A stretch of 64,000 nucleotides of DNA from Wukongibacter sp050859025 (GCF_050859025.1 NZ_CP138200.1:5890001-5954000); one strand, 5' to 3'; counted from the first letter of the stretch, positions 21,910-30,695 are shown. Numbers and translations: made by a program. Notes: generated by a model from the sequence alone, not told the origin.

Positions 21910-22338
21910 ATGTTAGAGGTAAAGCAAATACACAATGGTATAGTAATTGACCATATTAAATCAGGAAATGGACTTAAAATTTTTAATAAGCTTGAGCTTT
22001 TCAAGGCTGAAAGCCCAGTAGTTTTACTCATAAATGTTGAAAGTAAACAATTAGGAAAAAAGGATATAATCAAAATCGAGAATACATTTGATGTGGATTT
22101 AAATTTATTAGGTTTAATAGATGAAAATATATCTATAAACTTCATCAAAGATGGAAAAGTTATAGATAAGAAAAGAGTAGTTATGCCAGAAGAGGTATCT
22201 GGACTAATTAAATGTAAAAATCCTAGATGTATCACTAACTCTGATGATTATATAAAGCCTACCTTTAATTTAGTATCCAAGGAGAAGCTTGAATATAGAT
22301 GTAGCTTCTGCGATGAAATAACAAGATATAAAATATAA
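21910..22338 (+). CDS. pyrI: Aspartate carbamoyltransferase, regulatory subunit
   Basis: This 142-residue protein has an N-terminal nucleotide-binding domain and a C-terminal zinc domain. The zinc ligands are CKNPRC and CSFC (about residues 105-137), the four-Cys knuckle that holds regulatory to catalytic chains. ATP and CTP/UTP binding would tune PyrB allosterically. The gene starts immediately after pyrB with GGAGGTGGAGTAAA as its ribosome site. Confidence 0.95.
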   Translation: MLEVKQIHNGIVIDHIKSGNGLKIFNKLELFKAESPVVLLINVESKQLGKKDIIKIENTFDVDLNLLGLIDENISINFIKDGKVIDKKRVVMPEEVSGLIKCKNPRCITNSDDYIKPTFNLVSKEKLEYRCSFCDEITRYKI

Positions 22339-22357
22339 TTTTAGCAAACTTTATTAA

Positions 22358-22382
22358 CGGAAGTCCTGAATAAGGACTTCCG
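22358..22382. terminator. Stem-loop between pyrI and the uracil permease gene
   Basis: CGGAAGTCC (22358-22366) pairs perfectly with GGACTTCCG (22374-22382). The following sequence (ATTTACTG) is not a strong T-run, so it may be a weak terminator or an mRNA stabiliser that lets some transcripts continue. Confidence 0.55.
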
Positions 22383-22476
22383 ATTTACTGTAAACTAGAA
22401 GTATACAAATTAAGGAAAATTTTTTATTTCTGATTTTTAGAAGATTTAACAACATCTACGAAGGGAGCACAAACTA

Positions 22477-23760
22477 ATGAATAACGACAACATATTATCG
22501 CCAAAGGATGGTTTAACAAATCTTAATCAGATTTCCATTCAAAAGAAAATCATATTAGGTATTCAACATACCTTTACAATGTTTGGAGCCACAGTTCTAG
22601 TTCCAATACTTACAGGTTTTGATATTTCCGTATCTCTTTTTATGGCCGGGATAGGTACACTTTTATTCCACTTAGTTACAAAGGGAAAAATTCCTGCATT
22701 TTTAGGTTCCTCTTTTGCATTTATAGCTCCTGTATTATCTGTTTTATATTTAGTAACGGGAACTCCTAAGTCAACTGATCCCAATGTATTACTTTCAAAT
22801 CCATTAATCCAAGAAGCTTTGCCATATGCTCAAGGTGGATTGGTTATAGCTGGTATTATATATTTAATTATGTCAGGACTTATCTCAATTTTCGGAGTCG
22901 AAAAGGTTATTAGCTTTTTTCCTCCTATAGTTACAGGTCCAATAATAATGGTAATAGGTCTTAAGCTTGCTCCTGTAGCAATAGATATGGCTTCAAGTAA
23001 TTGGATGTTGGCGATAGTAAGTTTTGCTATAGTTACAGCAGTAAGTATATATGGTAGAGGCTTTTTAAAAGTTCTACCAGTTTTAATAGGTCTTAGTGGC
23101 GGTTATATTATAGCTCTTCTAACTGGAAATGTAGATTTCACACCACTAGCTGATGCCGCTTGGGTAGGAGCTCCAAAATTCACAATGGCAAAATTCAGCT
23201 TTGAAACTGTTATGATAGTAGCTCCTGTGGCTGTTGCAACTATGATAGAGCATATAGGTGACGTTTTAGCTATAGGTACTACTGTTAATAAAGACTTTGT
23301 CAATGAACCAGGGCTTCATAGAACATTGATAGGTGATGGTTTAGCAACTTCAATATCAGCAATGTTTGGTGGTCCAGCAAATACAACTTATTCTGAGAAC
23401 ACTGGAGTTTTAGCACTTACAAAGGTTCATGATCCATCTATAGTAAGAATAGCAGCATTATTTGCAATACTTTTAGGTATAATGCCTAAAGTCGGTGCAG
23501 TAATCAAAACGATACCCACCTCAGTTGTCGGAGGTATATCAATAGTTCTTTTCGGGATGATAGCTTCAATTGGCGCTAGGTCATTGGTTGAACATAAGAT
23601 AGATTTTACAAAACAAAGAAATCTAATAATTTCTGCAGTAATACTTGTACTTGGCTTAGGTGGTGCTTCATTACCAATTCCTACATTAAATATCACATTA
23701 GAAGGTATGGCACTAGCTGCAATAGTTGGTATAATATTAAACAAGATATTACCACAGTAA
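22477..23760 (+). CDS. pyrP: Uracil permease (NCS2 family)
   Basis: This is a 427-residue membrane transporter with about 12-14 helices. The start GIQHTFTMFGATVLVPILTGFDISVSLFMAGIGTLLFHL is the classical NCS2/UraA opening with the QH motif. Later blocks are MIEHIGDVLAIGTTVNKDF (substrate Glu in IEHIGD) and GGPANTTYSENTGVLALTKVHDP. UraA-type proteins import uracil with protons. GAAGGGAG lies upstream of the ATG. It follows pyrBI and is probably partly co-transcribed. I see no PyrR loop directly before it. Confidence 0.93.
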   Translation: MNNDNILSPKDGLTNLNQISIQKKIILGIQHTFTMFGATVLVPILTGFDISVSLFMAGIGTLLFHLVTKGKIPAFLGSSFAFIAPVLSVLYLVTGTPKSTDPNVLLSNPLIQEALPYAQGGLVIAGIIYLIMSGLISIFGVEKVISFFPPIVTGPIIMVIGLKLAPVAIDMASSNWMLAIVSFAIVTAVSIYGRGFLKVLPVLIGLSGGYIIALLTGNVDFTPLADAAWVGAPKFTMAKFSFETVMIVAPVAVATMIEHIGDVLAIGTTVNKDFVNEPGLHRTLIGDGLATSISAMFGGPANTTYSENTGVLALTKVHDPSIVRIAALFAILLGIMPKVGAVIKTIPTSVVGGISIVLFGMIASIGARSLVEHKIDFTKQRNLIISAVILVLGLGGASLPIPTLNITLEGMALAAIVGIILNKILPQ

Positions 23761-23774
23761 TAATAAATATAAAA

Positions 23775-23809
23775 AAAGCTAAAAGAAGCCCTAGGCTTCT
23801 TTTAGCTTT
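23775..23809. terminator. Terminator at the end of the uracil permease gene
   Basis: A perfect 16-bp stem (23775-23790 with 23794-23809; AAGAAGCC/GGCTTCTT at the loop CTA). A-rich flanks give a T-run on the minus strand, so it also stops transcripts from the IS element. The IS inverted repeat begins one base after it. Confidence 0.85.
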
Positions 23810-25382
23810 CAGATTGCTGACAAACCATTGATATTTTTCAGTGGTTTGTCTTTTTTTATGCAAATAAAAGCGTAGCTTAATAATTCTTTTAAAAATCTTT
23901 TTAATAATTTATTGGAAGATAAATGTGATAGCATCACTGCTATCTTTTTCATATTCTGTACTGCTGCTGTCATAAGACATTGTTCTTTGACCTTTTCAAT
24001 TCCGCGGAAGCGGGCATAGCGAAGCCCATGCAGCTCTTTAGCATCTGCAAAGCTTCGCTCAACTGTTTCTTTTCTTCTTTGATAAATCCTTTTACCTAAG
24101 TCAGTATTTCTTACAAATCTTTTAACCCTATCCTTATGTTCTTCCCATACATGAAGTCGTATTATTCTTGAAGCACTTTTCTCATAAAGGCATTTGTCCT
24201 TAACCGGACATGAAGCACATACATCTTTATCACTTATATATTCTCTATAACCCTGCCGGGTAGTTGTTCTATAATGCATAGGATAGTGTTCCGGACACAT
24301 TACAACATCCCATTCTTTAACGTATTGAAATTTATTTTTAGTAAACTTACCTTTTTTATGGGGTCCTAACCTATAGCCTATAGCACCCTGTATTTCTCTA
24401 TCATTTAATCCCTTACAAATTGGAGCAGTAAAATAACCAGCATCAAGTCCAACAAACTTTATATTAAAATCATATTTTTCAATTTGTTCATCTAGTATTT
24501 TAAGGTAAGGTGTAGCATCATTTATATTCCCAGGTGTAACATTAACACCTGTAATGATGTTATTCTCTGCATCTACTGTTCTATGCTCTAGATAGAAAAA
24601 ACCTTTAGGTTTCCTATCCCTATGCATAAAGCCGCTGTCAGGGTCTGTAGTGCTAGACTTGATTCTTTTTACTTCTGGTTTATGTTCTTTTTTTTTTAGA
24701 GGTTTTTTATCATGCTTAATTCTATCTTCATTAACAGCATTTTCTAGGTCTTCAATATAATCTTTGACCTCTACTTCAATATATTTTTCCTCATGTTTAC
24801 TTTTATTTGCATTAGCCTTAAGATGAGTAGAATCCGTATATAAAATTTTGCCTACTACCAAGTTATGATTTATCGCTTGTTGTACTATGTTATGAAAAAT
24901 TTTTTTTAATATATCTGTATCAGTAAATCTTCGTCTTCTATTCTGACTTATAGTAGAATGGTGAGGTATTTCATCAGTAAGTCCATATCCTAAGAACCAT
25001 CTATATGCGATATTATGTTTAATTTCTTCCATTAATCTCCTTTCGGAGCGTATTCCGTAAAGATATCCTATAAATATCATCTTAAATAAAACAACAGGGT
25101 CTATGGATGGACGCCCGTTATTCAAACAATACTTGTCCTCAACCAAATCATATATAAAAGAAAAATCAATATACTTAACAATTTTTCTTAGCAAGTGATC
25201 TTCAGAAACTAGATTTTCAATCATAACAGTTTCAATTCTATTTTGATATCCTTCATTTTTAGTTAACATAGAATCAGTCCCTCGGGAAACTATTTTATAT
25301 ATATTTATTCTACATAAAAAGCGAGAATCCTTTTTGTTTTAAAAAGAATTCTCGCTTAATTTTATACTTTGTCAACAGTCTG
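23810..25382 (-). mobile_element. IS1182-family insertion sequence
   Basis: Terminal inverted repeats CAGATTGCTGACAAA (23810-23824) and TTTGTCAACAGTCTG (25368-25382) match in 13 of 15 positions and enclose a single full-length transposase. Total length is about 1.57 kb. A stem-loop (25319-25356, AGCGAGAATCC / GAATTCTCGCT) just upstream of the transposase probably shields it from outside transcription. I could not see a clear target-site duplication. Confidence 0.82.
23837..25269 (-). CDS. IS1182-family transposase
   Basis: This is an intact DDE transposase. The frame from the ATG at 25269 ends near 23809-23837; I place the 3' limit within the element. The N-terminal DUF772-like domain reads GRPSIDPVVLFKMIFIGYLYGIRSERRLMEEI and HHSTISQNRRRRF. 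The DDE Asp lies in LYTDSTHLKANANK, another in FVGLDAGYFTAP, and the Glu in RRKETVERSFADAKELHGLRYARFRG. A Cys motif (CASCPVKDKC) typical of this family lies between. The whole frame is open, so the element may be active. Confidence 0.85.
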
Positions 25383-25496
25383 GTGTAATATATTATTACA
25401 TGACATTTTTTATTTATTGACCTCGTATTAATTTTAAAAATTACATATCGTAATTATATCCTACTTACTTTTGTAAAAAAAGCTAGTGTTTTGCTA

Positions 25497-26078
25497 TTAT
25501 TTTAATTCTTTAAGCATTTTGTTCAAATCTTTGTTAATTAATTTCTCTTCTATTTTATTTGCTTTATTAAATCCTTTTACTATTTTCTTTTCATCTTTAG
25601 TCATTTTAGCTGTTTTGTCTATTTTAAAATCTATTACACCTTGAAATGCACCGTAAGGGGTGAAAAAGTTATTGTTAGTTTTTTCGGGCCACGTTTTATT
25701 AAGTAAAAATAAATAGGTATTACCAATTTCTAATGGCTTAATTTCTTTAAACACACGTTCCTGACCCTCATATCTTCCACCAGATTGAACAACTTCAATT
25801 TCATCTTTAAAGCCATCATACTTAGTTTTAATTGTTTCATCAATAGCAATCTTATAATTAGTAAAAATCATATTTCCTATTTTATAAGAATAACTTTCTT
25901 TTACGTTCCCTGTAACTACTAAATCTGATTGATTATAGACTTCCTCTATAGAATTCTTAATACCAACGTAATTTGTGTGAACATTATTATCATCCTGCTT
26001 TGTTTTATTAAAACTTAAGCCAATGAATGCAAATAATGCGCAAAATGCTATTAAAACTCCAGATTTAATTATCTTCAT
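25497..26078 (-). CDS. Exported protein of unknown function, paired with a matrixin protease
   Basis: This 193-residue protein has an N-terminal hydrophobic segment (about residues 5-22), so it is secreted or membrane-anchored; no lipobox is seen. The body has the pattern YNQSDLVVTGNVKESYSY ... YKIAIDETIKTKYDGFKDEIEVVQSGGRYEGQERVFKE ... GNTYLFLLNKTW. It looks like a small beta-strand domain, and the C-terminus is lysine-rich. I do not recognise a named family. It has its own AAGAGGAG site and follows the matrixin gene by 51 bases, so both are probably one transcript. It may bind, anchor or inhibit the protease (inference). Confidence 0.6.
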   Translation of the reverse strand: MKIIKSGVLIAFCALFAFIGLSFNKTKQDDNNVHTNYVGIKNSIEEVYNQSDLVVTGNVKESYSYKIGNMIFTNYKIAIDETIKTKYDGFKDEIEVVQSGGRYEGQERVFKEIKPLEIGNTYLFLLNKTWPEKTNNNFFTPYGAFQGVIDFKIDKTAKMTKDEKKIVKGFNKANKIEEKLINKDLNKMLKELK

Positions 26079-26129
26079 ATATTACACTCCTCTTTATTAC
26101 TTACTTTTTTAATTTATGGTTAATATTTT

Positions 26130-26669
26130 TTAATATATAGAATTTACACCATCAATATCATCTTGGTCAGGACTATGCAATAAATCAGTATTTTCTAGCC
26201 AGGCATCCCATACATCATTTCCATACATCATAGTGTAAGAATCTACATGGTCTAATCCTAAAATATGACCAAATTCATGACATGTAACCAATTTTATTCG
26301 GGCAAAACCATAATCAGATATATATGTTTCATTTAACTCGATAGTACCAATATTATAAGTTTGTCCCCAACCGGGTGACATTGAAGAAGAGCCATCCCAA
26401 CCAACATATCCATACTCGTCAGCAACTACATCAGTCCAATATGGATGTGGTCCAGTAAAATCACTAGCATCCCATAAATTAACATTTGTATTATCTGACC
26501 ACATGTCAGCTGCATTGTTAATTTCAGATGAATAAGATGATGCTGAAGAGTTAATAACATATGGAATATTTCCGCTTGGGAAACTACCTCCATCTAATTC
26601 ATAAGCAAAGCTAACAGTTGCAATTGTAAACATTAACGCAACAATTGCAAAACACAATATTTTTTTCAT
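26130..26669 (-). CDS. Secreted matrixin-type zinc metalloprotease
   Basis: This 179-residue protein has a signal peptide ending near VSFA (residue 22). The zinc site is complete: H131-E-F-G-H135-ILGLD-H141, with E132 as base. A Met-turn follows in SYTMMYGND. There is no clear propeptide with a cysteine switch and no C-terminal domain, so it is a minimal secreted matrixin. TAGGAGG lies ahead of the ATG. The gene pair sits between two IS elements, which suggests acquisition or at least a mobile neighbourhood. Substrate unknown. Confidence 0.85.
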   Translation of the reverse strand: MKKILCFAIVALMFTIATVSFAYELDGGSFPSGNIPYVINSSASSYSSEINNAADMWSDNTNVNLWDASDFTGPHPYWTDVVADEYGYVGWDGSSSMSPGWGQTYNIGTIELNETYISDYGFARIKLVTCHEFGHILGLDHVDSYTMMYGNDVWDAWLENTDLLHSPDQDDIDGVNSIY

Positions 26670-27020
26670 AAGTAAAACCTCCTAAATATTTTTTTGTGCG
26701 CGCTAGATAATAATAACATATAAAAAATAAAAAAATGTAGAAATATGTAAAAAAAGGTATAAATATTTAATTTAGTAAAAAAGTACTATTTAAGACATTG
26801 ATTTATATATGCAAAATTATATACTAAATAGTAACAGTATCGTAAACCCAAATTTAAGATACTCTTGAATCACCCAAACTCAATTTACTTTTTTTCTATA
26901 AGGGGTCTCGCCAACATTTCCTACTTATACTATATAAAACGATAGACTTCATAGTATTCTATGATGTTTTATCGTTTCTTTTTTGTATATACGAAAACCA
27001 CCTGCTTATGAACTGGGTTT
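26670..27020. other. Noncoding gap between the matrixin gene and the IS3 element
   Basis: This AT-rich stretch holds a stem-loop (26938-26978, AAACGATA / TATCGTTT with an inner CATAG/CTATG stem) followed by CTTTTTTG on the plus strand, resembling a terminator of a lost gene. No open gene is seen. Confidence 0.45.
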
Positions 27021-27049
27021 TGTCAAGTGGACAATCAATTAATTAAAAT

Positions 27050-27960
27050 TTAGGACACGAGTGCTTGGTTTCGATATTCAATCGGAGCTAAGCACTCTAG
27101 TCGTTTTTGTAATCTTTTTTCATTATAAAATTTTATATAGTCATGAATCTTTTGTATCAACTCATCCATTGATTTAAATTTTTTATCATAAAACATTTCT
27201 GACTTTAAAATTCCAAAGAAACCTTCCATTGGACCATTATCAATGCATTTGCCTACTCTAGACATACTTTGAGTCATGTTAGCTTTTTCTATTTTAGTTT
27301 TGAAAGGTCGGTTTGTATATTGAAATCCTCTATCACTATGAAATATCGGTTTTGCTCCAGGATGTTTCTTTATAGCTCTATCAAACATCTTGAAAACTAA
27401 TCTATTATTGTTTGAAAAAGATAATTCATACTCAACGATAGAATTATCATATAAGTCTAAAATGGGGCTAAGATACAACTTTCGTTTATCTTTAGGGATT
27501 GAAAACTCTGTTACATCTGTAAGCCATTTCTGATTTGGCTTAGTCGATTTAAAGTCTCTAGCAAGAATATTTTCTTGAATGTAGTCTGGTTTCGTTCTTT
27601 TTCTATTTACCTTTTTTCTTCTAATTCTTGCTTTTATACCAGTAAATCTCATTAGTCTATGTATATATCCTTCAGAATAAGATGTCTGATTAAATTTATT
27701 AATAAACATTGTCATCCGTCTATACCCAAGAATGCCATCATAAGTGGTGTTATAGTCATTTATTAATGAGCATAATACTTCATCCTGTTTTTCCTTATTC
27801 GGTTTTACACGATTTTTATTTTTATAGTAGCCACTCCTCGAAACATCAAATTCATTACAAAGCTCTACTACTGAATATCCTTGAAGTCTATAATAATCAA
27901 TGGTATCATAGGTATCTTGAAGTCTTACTTTTGTGAGCGTCTTTTCTGGGCCAATTCTTC
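27050..27960 (-). CDS. IS3-family transposase OrfB (made by -1 frameshift from OrfA)
   Basis: This is the integrase core. The DDE residues lie in PNQKWLTDVTEFS, KPIFHSDRGFQYT and NGPMEGFFGILKSEMFYDKKF. The frame is open well upstream of its first ATG (27715). Upstream residues include DTIDYYRLQGYSVVELCNEFDVSRSGYYKNKNRVKPNKEK, typical HTH/linker sequence of OrfB. It can be entered from orfA at the nine-A run followed by G (27960-27969). So the true product is probably an OrfAB fusion rather than the short ATG form. Confidence 0.85.
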
Positions 27961-28629
27961 TTTTTTTTTAAACAATTCAAGTCTAAATTCTGCTCTTTCC
28001 CTCAAGGCTTTTTCTCTTTCTAACTCTAACTTGAGTTTTTCAACTTCAGATAAAGCACTATCGTCAATTACTGCTTTTTCTTTGCGTCCACGTTTTTTAT
28101 ATTTTAAGCCTTCTTCACCATCTTTAAGATACTTTTTAACCCACTGATAAACGAGTGCATATTTTACACTGTTTTTATCTGCTGCTTCTTTATAATTCAT
28201 GCTATTATTTAAAACCCATTTTACAATTTCTAATCGTTCTTCAAATGTAGTTTTTCTTGATTTCATGGTATAGACTTCTCCCTTAGGATCATAATCTTTT
28301 GGCTTTATACCATTATAATAGTTATTAACCCACTTTGTAATAGTTCTTATACTAATATTGTGCTTTGCACCTAAAGACCTCAAACTTTCTTCACCTGAAA
28401 GATACTCGTTAATAAGTAATAATTTGAATTCTTTAGTATATGAATCATTTCTGTTACTTATATTAAATGCAGACTCACCATGTATTTTATATGCATAATA
28501 CCATTCTTTAATTGCAGATGAACTAACACCAAAATTTATTCCTATAGTGTGAAAGCTTCCTTTTCCTAAATCATACTCTTCGCATGCTTGTACTTTTAAC
28601 TCTTTACTTAATTTTGAGCTTCTACCCAT
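27925..28629 (-). CDS. IS3-family transposase OrfA
   Basis: This protein has three successive helix-turn-helix units: GSFHTIGINFGVSSSAIKEW, SLRSLGAKHNISIRTITKWV and YKEAADKNSVKYALVYQWVKKY. A leucine-rich coiled coil (ALSEVEKLKLELEREKALRERAEFRLELFKKKEELA) follows. The ATG at 28629 is chosen because TTGGAGG lies nine bases before it. The coiled coil ends at the AAAAAAAAAG slippery run, where -1 shifting joins OrfB. The zero-frame end comes at 27925. Confidence 0.87.
   Translation of the reverse strand: MGRSSKLSKELKVQACEEYDLGKGSFHTIGINFGVSSSAIKEWYYAYKIHGESAFNISNRNDSYTKEFKLLLINEYLSGEESLRSLGAKHNISIRTITKWVNNYYNGIKPKDYDPKGEVYTMKSRKTTFEERLEIVKWVLNNSMNYKEAADKNSVKYALVYQWVKKYLKDGEEGLKYKKRGRKEKAVIDDSALSEVEKLKLELEREKALRERAEFRLELFKKKEELAQKRRSQK
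27960..27969 (-). other. Programmed -1 ribosomal frameshift site of the IS3 element
   Basis: On the minus strand the sequence is nine A followed by G. OrfA reads AAA AAA AAA GAA; a -1 slip gives AAA AAA AGA AGA and opens the OrfB frame. This heptamer type (A AAA AAG) is the standard IS3-family shift site. Confidence 0.8.
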
Positions 28630-28677
28630 AAAAAAATACCTCCAAGTAAACAATCTAATTTTAATTAATTAAACTGT

Positions 28678-28968
28678 CTACTTTGGAAGTATCATACCAT
28701 TAATGGGTGGTGCTGATTCCGTTAATTCATTTTCCCCATCTAGCGTTAGAATTTCTTTGTATAAATCCGGTCTTCTATCAATAAATACCCTCCAATCATC
28801 TCTTCTTACCCGAATATCATCTAGATCAAATGTATGAATAATTATTGCGTCGATATTATTTGCTGCATCATGCAAAATTTCTCCAGTTGGCCCAGATTGC
28901 TTTCTTGATATTTTTTTCTCGTGAAAAGCTGCAATCCATTTGAATTGCAGCTACTGTTACTTGTCTCA
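28678..28968 (-). pseudogene. aguB: Remnant of N-carbamoylputrescine amidase (nitrilase family)
   Basis: Both ends of an aguB-like gene are present but the middle is gone. The start at 28968 reads MRQVTVAAIQMDCSFSREKNIKKA, the typical nitrilase/AguB N-terminus. At about 28895 the frame shifts and the C-terminus follows as SGPTGEILHDAANNIDAIIIHTFDLDDIRVRRDDWRVFIDRRPDLYKEILTLDG. About 200 residues, including the catalytic Glu-Lys-Cys, are missing. The ATG overlaps the stop of the upstream gene (ATGA), so it was once translationally coupled to it. The IS3 element lies at its 3' end. The intact enzyme would hydrolyse N-carbamoylputrescine to putrescine, ammonia and CO2. Confidence 0.8.
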
Positions 28969-30399
28969 TTTTGTTTTCACCTTCTTAAGTTTACTATTGA
29001 GTTCATTTGCCATACACTCTAAATCATTAACTTCCCTTACTATGCCTTGGATGGCATTAACTTGTTTATCCATAGCTTCGATGATTCGTTGATTGCCCTG
29101 AGAGATAGACTTAAAGTCATTTGAGATCTTGTGATTGATATCAACAAGTTTCTCTCTTTTAATAGAAATCTTATCTAGTATAAGTATTTGTTTGGTGATA
29201 TTTTCAGAAAAAGTGTCATAGTCTTGATAAAGTTTTTCACAGTATGATTCGAATTCATTTATGCTATTTATGGATACGATTTGATTATTAGTTGTATCTG
29301 AACTCAGCATTCTTATATTTATTTTTCTGAGGTACTGTAGAATACTTCTTAAGCTGTCCTTGGTCGTTTGTACTGAGTCTAAAATGTCTTTATAAGATTC
29401 AATACTTTTCTTAGAATCCTCTTTATAATTAAGTAATTCATTTAAGCTATTGTCGAAGGATGTTGATGCATGGTTATGAACACTGGACATCTGTTCAACA
29501 GCCGATGAAATAATCTGACTTGATGTATCTGTAGTACTAATCAAATTATTTATATGATTCGCCTTATTTTCTAGTTCGTTTGAGCTTCTATTGATAATAC
29601 TTAAAAGTTCAGATATTTGATCTGCCATATAATTTACAGTCACTGCTAGATCATTGAGTTCTACAATAATTGATAATTGAGTGTCGTTATTTGATAGGTC
29701 TCCTTCTCCTATTTTCTTTAGTTGATGAATCAGTCCTTTAAAGTAACTGCCTGTATATCTTGCGGTTAAGTAAACAACTATGTTTCCTATAAGTATACTA
29801 ATTGCTCCATAAATAAGTGTTTGATTGAGGAGATTTCTATAAAGCTCTTCAATCTCTTCATTTGGAATATCTATAGCTACAATGGCTACAATTTCATTCT
29901 TAGAGTTATACAGTGGGGCATAGCCACTATAAAAAGTCCCAAAAGCATCTTTATATGGTTTTTTCGTTGTAGCAATTCTTCCAGCAAATGCTTCCTTCAT
30001 TTCTTCAGTATAGATATAAGGTTGTAAGAAAGTTTCCTCTGCATCATAAGCTGCTAAGAAAAATTTCGTTTCGTTTTCATTTTCACTGTCTTTTATGATC
30101 GTATAAACATCGTAAATACCTACTTCTTCTTTATAGTCCGCTAAAACTTTCACCTGCTCTCGAAAAAGGTCGGAATTTTTATTAGTAATTTGTTCATGTA
30201 AATCTCCATCAATAATATACTGAGCAGAGACAGCAAAATTTCTCAGAGAGGTCTGAATATTTTCATTGATAAGTTTTGAAGTATAAGCATAATACATAGT
30301 CCCAAACAGTATGAGTATAAGTATAATAGTTATGGATAAACCGATCTGCATAAAACTTTTAAATGTAATTTCTTTAGTCTGTAGTCTTTTCTGTTTCAT
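28966..30399 (-). CDS. Membrane sensor resembling a chemoreceptor but lacking the signalling tip
   Basis: This 477-residue protein has a membrane helix at about residues 12-35, an extracellular Cache-like domain (about 36-190, with FFLAAYDAEETF and YSGYAPLYNSKNEIVAIVAIDIPNEEI), a second helix (about 200-222) and a HAMP-like region (GSYFKGLIHQLKKIGEGDLS). A long coiled-coil tail follows. The conserved chemoreceptor hairpin tip (NLLALNAAIEAARAGE) is absent, and no kinase or cyclase domain replaces it. I start at 30399 because AGGAGAGG lies six bases upstream. It lies between two decayed genes of the agmatine cluster and may itself be degenerating or act by another route. Confidence 0.65.
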   Translation of the reverse strand: MKQKRLQTKEITFKSFMQIGLSITIILILILFGTMYYAYTSKLINENIQTSLRNFAVSAQYIIDGDLHEQITNKNSDLFREQVKVLADYKEEVGIYDVYTIIKDSENENETKFFLAAYDAEETFLQPYIYTEEMKEAFAGRIATTKKPYKDAFGTFYSGYAPLYNSKNEIVAIVAIDIPNEEIEELYRNLLNQTLIYGAISILIGNIVVYLTARYTGSYFKGLIHQLKKIGEGDLSNNDTQLSIIVELNDLAVTVNYMADQISELLSIINRSSNELENKANHINNLISTTDTSSQIISSAVEQMSSVHNHASTSFDNSLNELLNYKEDSKKSIESYKDILDSVQTTKDSLRSILQYLRKINIRMLSSDTTNNQIVSINSINEFESYCEKLYQDYDTFSENITKQILILDKISIKREKLVDINHKISNDFKSISQGNQRIIEAMDKQVNAIQGIVREVNDLECMANELNSKLKKVKTK

Positions 30400-30509
30400 A
30401 ATGACCTCTCCTATCATTGAATCTTTGAAATATGACACTATGTTTCCCATTTTAAAACTCGACCATCTTTTGTAACATAACTAGCAATGATGACCATAAG
30501 TAGATTAAT

Positions 30510-30695
30510 CTAAACTGATAAGGATGGTACCACTATCCATAATGTCATAAGCAGAGTACTTGTAATCAACCACATTGGCATTATTCTTCCACCAGCCAAA
30601 TAGTCACTTGATGTTTTTACTCTATTATTAATCACCTTCCCAATAAGTAGCATAACTAAAAAATAGCATATAATTATGATGAGTTCAACTCTCAT
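30510..30695 (-). pseudogene. N-terminal remnant of a sodium/solute symporter
   Basis: Sixty-one codons match the start of SSS-family transporters: a first helix (LIIIICYFLVMLLIGKVINNRV), then KTSSDYLAGGRIMPMWLITSTLLMTLW. A frameshift follows; the SGTILI continuation is in another frame, and then there is a stop. The remaining ~400 residues are missing. AAAGG precedes the ATG. It lies 25 bases after the sigma-54 activator gene and probably once supplied a polyamine or amino acid transporter. Confidence 0.65.

Larger units (their letters stand above)
27021..28687 (-). mobile_element. IS3-family (IS150-like) insertion sequence
   Basis: Imperfect terminal inverted repeats are TGTCAAGTGGACAATCAATT at 27021 and its counterpart ending TGTCTACTTTGGA at 28687. 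Both share the inner palindrome AATTAATTAAAATT. They enclose orfA and orfB in the -1 frame relation. The length is about 1.67 kb. Exact ends and target duplication are uncertain. It sits at the 3' edge of the N-carbamoylputrescine amidase remnant. Confidence 0.8.

Noticed and set aside
22358..22382. PyrR attenuator before the uracil permease gene
   Set aside because: The stem-loop lacks the GTCC-GAGAGG loop core, so no PyrR site is claimed.
25319..25356. Terminator of a gene upstream of the IS1182 transposase
   Set aside because: It lies inside the element's inverted repeats; it is better explained as the IS's own shield against incoming transcription.
27050..27715. OrfB as a separate 221-residue protein starting at 27715
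   Set aside because: Conserved OrfB sequence continues upstream to the slippery A run, so the ATG form would be truncated.
23810..28687. Composite transposon carrying the matrixin genes
   Set aside because: The two flanking elements belong to different families with unlike ends, so they cannot move the segment as one unit.
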